Of a DNA stretch of 64,000 nucleotides, positions 58,135-64,000 are shown piece by piece. The notes beneath the pieces were generated by a model. The model did not search any database and was not told where the DNA came from. It saw nothing but the letters and a program-made list of their open reading frames with translations. Source of the stretch: Gnetum montanum (Eukaryota > Streptophyta > Gnetopsida > Gnetales > Gnetaceae); NCBI GenBank assembly GCA_015680685.1, contig MNCI01030085.1:61106-125105 (forward strand), read 5' to 3'. Each line of letters opens with the position of its first letter. Position 1 is the first letter of the stretch. The translations under genes and the position numbers were made by a program.

Positions 58135-59620
58135 GGAGTGGCCACTATTGCTGCTAAACACAAACCAATAGTAGTAGTGATTACGATAGCAACAACTAAG
58201 AAGAAGGTGTGGTAGCCATTTCTGTTGGTGGTGAGAAGTTGCAGTGATGGAGATTCGGTGTTGTCACCGACATGAGGCATGAAAATGCTATAATGATGCC
58301 ACCCACATGTAATGCATGTACACTAAAGCATGTAACTATTCAATGAAACATGCAACCACTACCCAATTATATAATATATATAATGTTTATATAGTTTACA
58401 TATCTTTCCAAATTTAAATTGGTTATTAATTTAATATGTTTCATAACCATACTAAACCTACTTGTGAGAAAAATGAGGAGCATACTAGCCAATGTAAAAC
58501 TTAGAAGACTAATTCTTACATACAACTATAATTAACACCAATAAGCTTAGTCAAGTTAAACAATATAAAAGCTACCAATAATTACATTATAATTATATCA
58601 ACTATAACCTCCAACACAAATAGACATTAATTAAACACTAACCAAATAATTAACTAGATGTAATACAAAATGAAATTGATTGAAATGCATGAATTTATCA
58701 AGGATGCTTATTTAAAAATTAAACCACTTTAGTGTTTAACAAGGTACCAAAACCATTCTAGTTACTAGAAATAACAAATGGGAATTTTACCTTCCATAAG
58801 CAACGTTGAGCCTATAGGAACTATGTTGGATTGCATGGACAATGCTGGGGATATAGGATCAACACTAAGGTTGCTGGGGCCATGTTGAGCATGTTGAAGT
58901 TCAGGAGCAACACTGGGGTTACAAGAGCCATGCTGAGGCTTTAGGAGTTAAACCACCCAACATTGAGCATAGGTGTATCCAACATAGCAAATGTCATACT
59001 CCCAAAAAAATCCATGAAAATGCCAATTTTGGCAATCCAAAAGGCATTTTGAACCACCCCAACCCCTCCCAAAAGCCCAAATATAGACATAATGTAAGTT
59101 TTTTCACTTGGGAATTGAGGCTTTGACCAATTATGAGGTATTTTTCAGCCCCAATACTTGAAGTATGTGAAATTTCATCTCGTGGATTACAATATTCACA
59201 TGTTGCAATAAAGTTTTAGCCTTAGTTTCCATGGGGTGGAAGTTACAATGCCAAAAAGGTTACAACATGTGTTTTCTTGGTGGTGCTTCATTAATAGTAT
59301 GTCGTATAGCTATGATATCCTTGGATAAGGATGAATCATTATAGTTGATAAAAATGAGAATTAAATAAATATTTTAGTCATACCTTTTATATGTCCTATC
59401 TTATTAAATTTAGAAAAGTCAAACTTCATGGGCAAAGCCTCATTATATTTATAATAAATTCTTAATAGGCATTCCTACATCTATCTACCTAATTAAAGTA
59501 TGTTTAGTCATATTAATTTAACCTTTAATTTTTTAAAAATCTAGCTATTATGAAATATAACTTAATGTTCTAAAATATGAGAAATCTAACTATCTTTAAT
59601 TAATGAAAAGAAGATTATAA
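58135..59620. other. Unassigned AT-rich region
   Basis: GGAGT at the left is the copia duplication. The minus strand 58250-58140 encodes a hydrophobic stretch (TFFLVVAIVITTTIGLCLAA) without a recognisable gene. 58800-58980 has ATGTTG/AACACTGGGG-type words reminiscent of, but not clearly the same as, the ~187-bp repeat cores. Confidence 0.35.
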
Positions 59621-60552
59621 TGTGTTGTATCACAACCCACAAATCTAATTCACTCACAATCACTCAATGATGATATAGAGCATGAGCCTCTACAACCACA
59701 TAATGATTGTTCTTAATGTAAGAAAAAATTGAAAGAGAATCTATTCCATAACTTAGGATTAAGATCTTAACACTCAAGTAGCAACTCAAGAACACACATG
59801 CAATTGATCTTGAGCTATAACCATAAGCATGCACTCATAGAATGTGCTTTGATGACATCTCTCGCCAACTTCCTCAACTCTCTTGATAATATAAAATATG
59901 AAACAAAATTAATATATATTGAAAAATTAAAATAAGAAACCTAGAAATGTTTCCCCAAGCTCAACTTAAAGATCCATAGATATTTCCATCTTTTTATAAT
60001 GTTTTTCTAGTTGTTTTCATGTTTGGAATGGTGAATTTGAATGTTTTACTAGTCTTCTAAGTTATCTGTGGCTTTTCTAAGATGTTTTTCACAAAAATCA
60101 ACTTTCAAGATAGATGTCTTCTAAACATAAGATATGTCTCCAGTGGATGGGAGATGTGTCAGTTGTAGTTAAGATGTCTCACTTGAAACTTCTCTGTATG
60201 CGGGAGATGTCTCACTTGAGCCATCTCCAATCTAGAATACATGTATTTACAAAATACTAGGTGTTCCCTACATGAATTAGATGTCTCCTATGAAGATTTA
60301 GCAATCAGCTCAGATGTCTCCTTAACCTCTAAGACATCTTCTCAAAACTCAAAATCTACAAAAAATCATGTGTAGAAAGAAGAAAAGGAAATTGGAAGAG
60401 GTGTCCCTATACTAGGTTGCCCACCCTTCAAAAAGTGAACTCATGTAAACAAGGTAGTAGGGATAGAAGTAAATCCTAACTTAACAAGTTTGGACTCATA
60501 GACTCATAAAACATCATTAATATATTGATCCTCCCAATGGATCAAGCACTCA
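59621..60552 (-). repeat. Putative 3' LTR of a chromovirus-like element with AGATGTCTC array
   Basis: Borders TG (59621) and CA (60552) are tentative; minus-strand GGGGGTGAAGAGGCT just outside 60552 would be the polypurine tract after integrase. Between 60108 and 60345 AGATGTCTC-type words occur about nine times (for example 60163, 60203, 60289, 60318). No partner LTR is in the window. Confidence 0.45.
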
Positions 60553-60571
60553 AGCCTCTTCACCCCCTAGT

Positions 60572-62258
60572 TCATGAAGATTTCCTCTGCTTAAGTATGA
60601 TTATCTTCTTTTCCATTGAAGGCTTTAGCTTGTCAATATGCTCCTTCAATTCATTGATGCTATGCTCTATGGTTATCACATTAGCTAGTGTAGTGTAATG
60701 CACAAGATCTAAAACATTGAATATGAAAGACATACCAACATCATTAGGTAAATCACTTTCAAAAGAATTATCATTAATTTTAGTTTTGATTCTAAAAGAA
60801 TCCATCTTGTTGGATTTCAACTTGGAGAAGTTGATACCTCTCAGTCTCTTCTTCTTCAAGTGCACCCAAACTAAATCACTAGTAGTAAAGCTAGACTTCC
60901 AGTTTCCCTCATTCCTTTTGAGTACATTCTCTTCAATCTTTTTCTCAAGGTTTACCTTCACTTGTCCATGATGATACCTCATCTCTTATACAAAATTAGT
61001 GCTAAGTTAAGCTTCTTCCTTAAATCTCTTCATATTTTCCACCATCTTAGGATAAAAACTATAATTTACCTTAAATGGTCTCTTACCAATAGAAACATGA
61101 GAAGAATTGATATTTGAATATTTTTCATGATATAATAAATTTTTCCACAGATTGAATCGTCCATCACATAAATACCTCAAAATATTTAATAAGGATTTAT
61201 TCACCACCTTCATTTTGCCATGAGATTGTAGATAATATGCAATAAAAAGATTGAAATTTATCCCTAAAGTTTGTCAAAGGGATCTCCGAAAATAACTAGT
61301 AAACTTGAAGTCTCTTTTACTCATAGTATTCAAAGGAATACCATGTAAATGCACAACATGATATAAAAATAAATGCACCATATGAAAAGCATCACTTATC
61401 TTTTTTTATTAAATGAAGTGTACGATCTTGGAGAACCTATCCACCATAATAAAAATACCATCATTCTCACTGTTGGTTTTTGGAATATCACTCATAAAAT
61501 CCATTGACAAACTTTCCTATGGATCATTGAAAATTGGAAAACACATATAATGTCTATGGACTCCCTTATCTTATTTTAATTTCTAATAAGTCAAAGACTC
61601 CTACATGAATTTTGAAACTTCAATTATCATACATACCCAAAAATAGTAACTACACGTAAGCTTCAATGTTTTACCCTTGCTCATGTATCCTACCATACCA
61701 CTATAATGCTTTTCAAAGAAAGTCTTTTTTCTAAAATTACAATTAGGAACATGTACGTTTTGATTTTTGAATAACAGTTTATCTTTAATATGATAGTTCC
61801 TCCATTGGTGTATCCTGCTCAACAATGATTTTCTTGAGGCTCCTCCAAACCTACCCAAAATTGCAATAGAATTTATACAAATCAATAAAATCACACATAC
61901 CTTCAACATGAGGCACACTAAAACTCACCACATGCACCCTAGATAATGCATCAACCACCATATTGGCTTGCCCACTTTTGTGCTTAGGTAGAAAATTGAA
62001 TTCGTATAACTATGAAACTCATTTCATGTGTTTAGCACTCAACTTCTTTTGAGAATTTAGAAACTGTACTATCTTGTGATCTATCATTAAATTGAAATCC
62101 TTGAGCAATGACTAATGTGTATAATGCTTTTGTATTGAAGGATAGCAAACAACTCCTTCTTATATATGTTATTTTTAGCCTTAACTATTCAACTAGCAAC
62201 AGGTCTATGTTCTTGTGAAAGTATTCCGCCAATGATAAGTCCACTTTCATTGACCACT
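60572..62258 (-). pseudogene. Chromovirus-like RNase H and integrase (decayed, 5'-truncated)
   Basis: Minus strand from 62258: RNase H remnants (GGILSQEHRPVAS, FLNSQKKLS, HKSGQANMVVDALSRV at about 61965), integrase zinc-finger and core in fragments (61900-61250), NKSLLNILRYL and GKRPFKVNYSF (61200-61050), and the C-terminal domain (60982-60572) with DLVWVHLKKKRL, FRIKTKINDNSFE and FNVLDLVHY. The C-terminal motif is usual for Ty3/gypsy chromovirus-type pol, but no chromodomain is visible. Several frames and stops. It ends abruptly at 62258, where ATAACACCCC starts. Confidence 0.75.
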
Positions 62259-64000
62259 ATAACACCCCATCCTATCACTTCTAGCTAGGATGAAGTGATA
62301 TCTAGAATTGCTAGTAATAACACAATGGAAGCATGATAAACTAGAAGGTAATGATGTATGAAAATACATTAAGAATAAATCATGCAATATATATATATAA
62401 AATATGGAGTGCCAAATTGCCTTAAAATCCATCTCAAACTAAAGAATAAGCATACATTTTAATTTATAAAACTGCATGTCTCTACATAAATAAAACATTT
62501 GTACTACTTTCATAAGATACAAAAACACATAAACATCATCATATATGTAAGAGTATAGTGAGGATCATACAAATACATGAATTCTATACTATTGTACATG
62601 TATATATATATCAGTCAACCCTCAAAGATTTTTTTCTTCTTTTCTCTCTCTCACAATGCTTTTGTAAAACATTGCAACTTCCACCTATAACTAAACATAG
62701 TCAGTATAAAACTGAGGGGGAAGCCTTTATACTTCCTTTGCTAGATGGTTAACAAGTGATGCACTAGGGGAGAGGAATGGGATACAAGGTAACTTGCATC
62801 AACTATCAATTTTGTGTATGCTCAAAGCAACACATGTACATACCATATCATACATAACATTGGCATAATCATTGAGAATAGATGGATATCATATAATCAC
62901 AAATATAATCATTATTAGACATAATCAATCATATATTCATTACACCACTCCACATGCATCCCCACTATCATGCTCGTGCCATCATACCCACTTCATACCA
63001 TCAAAAAACACATAAACACATGATGATAAATCAATCATAAGATATATTATGAATGCTATGACTCACAAATTGATACCATCATATACACAACCCATGTGGT
63101 CGCTAGCATATCTACACTTAGTGTATCATGTGAAACATTGTCATGAGTATTGATAATTAATATTTTTTTTGCAAATCTTTTAGTTATCTAATCAGTGCTA
63201 GGGTCCATCAACCTATGACCCACAACCACTAGCCTTTTGGAAGACCGACTATAGGAATGATTACATCTATGCCACATACTAGCCATAAAGATGAACACAT
63301 CTACACTCTTTCACTTTTAGGACGAGGCTTGAGAAAGGAGCTTCATCAATGCATCACACTAATGATCAATCTACAACTACCTCTAGGATGCCTCATCACC
63401 AACTGATTCACATACTTATGCTAGCACCACCTGCTAATGACTACTATAAGCATCATTACAAAGACATGTACAACTCTAGGATAGCTTAAGCCAATACATG
63501 TCCTAATTATAACACATCCAAAATAAACATAACATAACCACATACATCCACACCTAATGGTCTTATTCATTCCATGAAAATAATACTAAGACTTGACAAA
63601 GCAAAATTTTAAACCATAATCATACTTCTCGAACTACATATAGTTTTGTAAAAATGACGACTTTTACAACCTTTAAGATGATATATGCCAAAAGAGAAGA
63701 CAAATTTAATGATTAGAAAGTACATCTTAGAAAGTAGAAATTTAATCAAAATTTTGAAAGAAAAGATGTGCATTTATAGTTTAATTAATAAAATAATAAA
63801 AAATAATATTTAATTACAAAAATTAATAATTAAAACTCCTAGAAACTCCCATGCAATAATAGGCTCATATAACTATAATATTCCAAACATGCTTATCTTA
63901 TCAACATCACATCTAATATTCCATAAGTTCACATCATTTCATAAATCACATATATATTAATGAACAATCCATAATCAAAACCATAAAATTTTGAGGAATC
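62259..64000. other. Unassigned AT-rich region, possibly an inserted LTR
   Basis: Cuts into the RNase H at 62258 with TATAACACCCCATCC, which resembles the common plant LTR start TGTAACACCCC. No ORF of note, no domain, no partner repeat in the window. Confidence 0.35.

Noticed and set aside
58089-58280. Small membrane-like protein on the minus strand
   Set aside because: Starts in host flank and runs into the copia LTR; no independent support as a gene.

Overview
The window looks like heterochromatic, repeat-rich DNA of a seed plant. All recognisable coding sequence is either decayed LTR retrotransposon of plant lineages (Athila-type and Tat/Ogre-type Ty3/gypsy, one chromovirus-like Ty3/gypsy, one Ty1/copia) or broken plant genes: a PPR protein fragment and an LRR-type receptor kinase fragment that still has its intron. 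The large, old, nested elements would fit a big gymnosperm-type genome, but that is inference; nothing here fixes the species. I see no intact host gene, tRNA, rRNA or CRISPR array. One 555-bp assembly gap (21479-22033) and two single Ns (3144, 57761) are present.

Layout. 1-260: end of a minus-strand Athila-type LTR that continues off the left edge. 261-7758: plus-strand Athila-lineage element with gag C-terminus, protease, no polymerase, a long conserved non-coding region, an internal promoter, a 3' coiled-coil ORF and the 3' LTR. 9270-12400 (minus): RT, RNase H, second RNase H and integrase of a Tat/Ogre-lineage element. 12470-15260: AAGGTCA-rich DNA, then about 12 degenerate units of a ~187-bp tandem repeat. 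15403-19471 and 22297-23859: decayed plus-strand multi-exon genes of unknown function, separated by a PPR fragment and an LTR-like stretch with the gap. 24700-28302 (minus): gag and protease of a Tat/Ogre-lineage element, possibly the 5' half of the one at 9-12 kb. 28770-36522: complete Athila-lineage element (two LTRs, AACAC target duplication) with gag and the 3' ORF but no protease or polymerase. 38555-53718: 15.2-kb minus-strand Athila element (GTCAC target duplication) with full gag-pol, containing a receptor-kinase fragment and a nested plus-strand Tat-like element fragment (41848-46525). 54058-58134: minus-strand copia element (GGAGT target duplication). 59621-62258: minus-strand chromovirus-like 3' part. 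The rest is AT-rich DNA I cannot assign.

How the parts work together. The Athila copies share a layout: LTR, gag with an unusual zinc knuckle (CX2CX3HX4C), protease and polymerase (only in the 15-kb copy), then a ~1.3-kb conserved non-coding region ending in a TATA box, and in two copies an exactly 68-bp putative intron directly before the ATG of a separate 3' ORF. In each of those two copies the short motif arrayed next to the internal TATA box is the same motif arrayed in U3 (GATATC in one, ACGTC/AACGT in the other). This suggests the element drives two transcripts under matched control, and it is the most interesting system I see here.

Decay also has a pattern. The 15-kb Athila gag-pol stays in one frame over about 6.2 kb with roughly two dozen stops and no frameshift, and the stops are of the kind one transition makes from CAA, CAG, CGA or TGG. 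Two other gag genes in the window behave the same way. That points to methylcytosine deamination rather than indels as the main route of inactivation.
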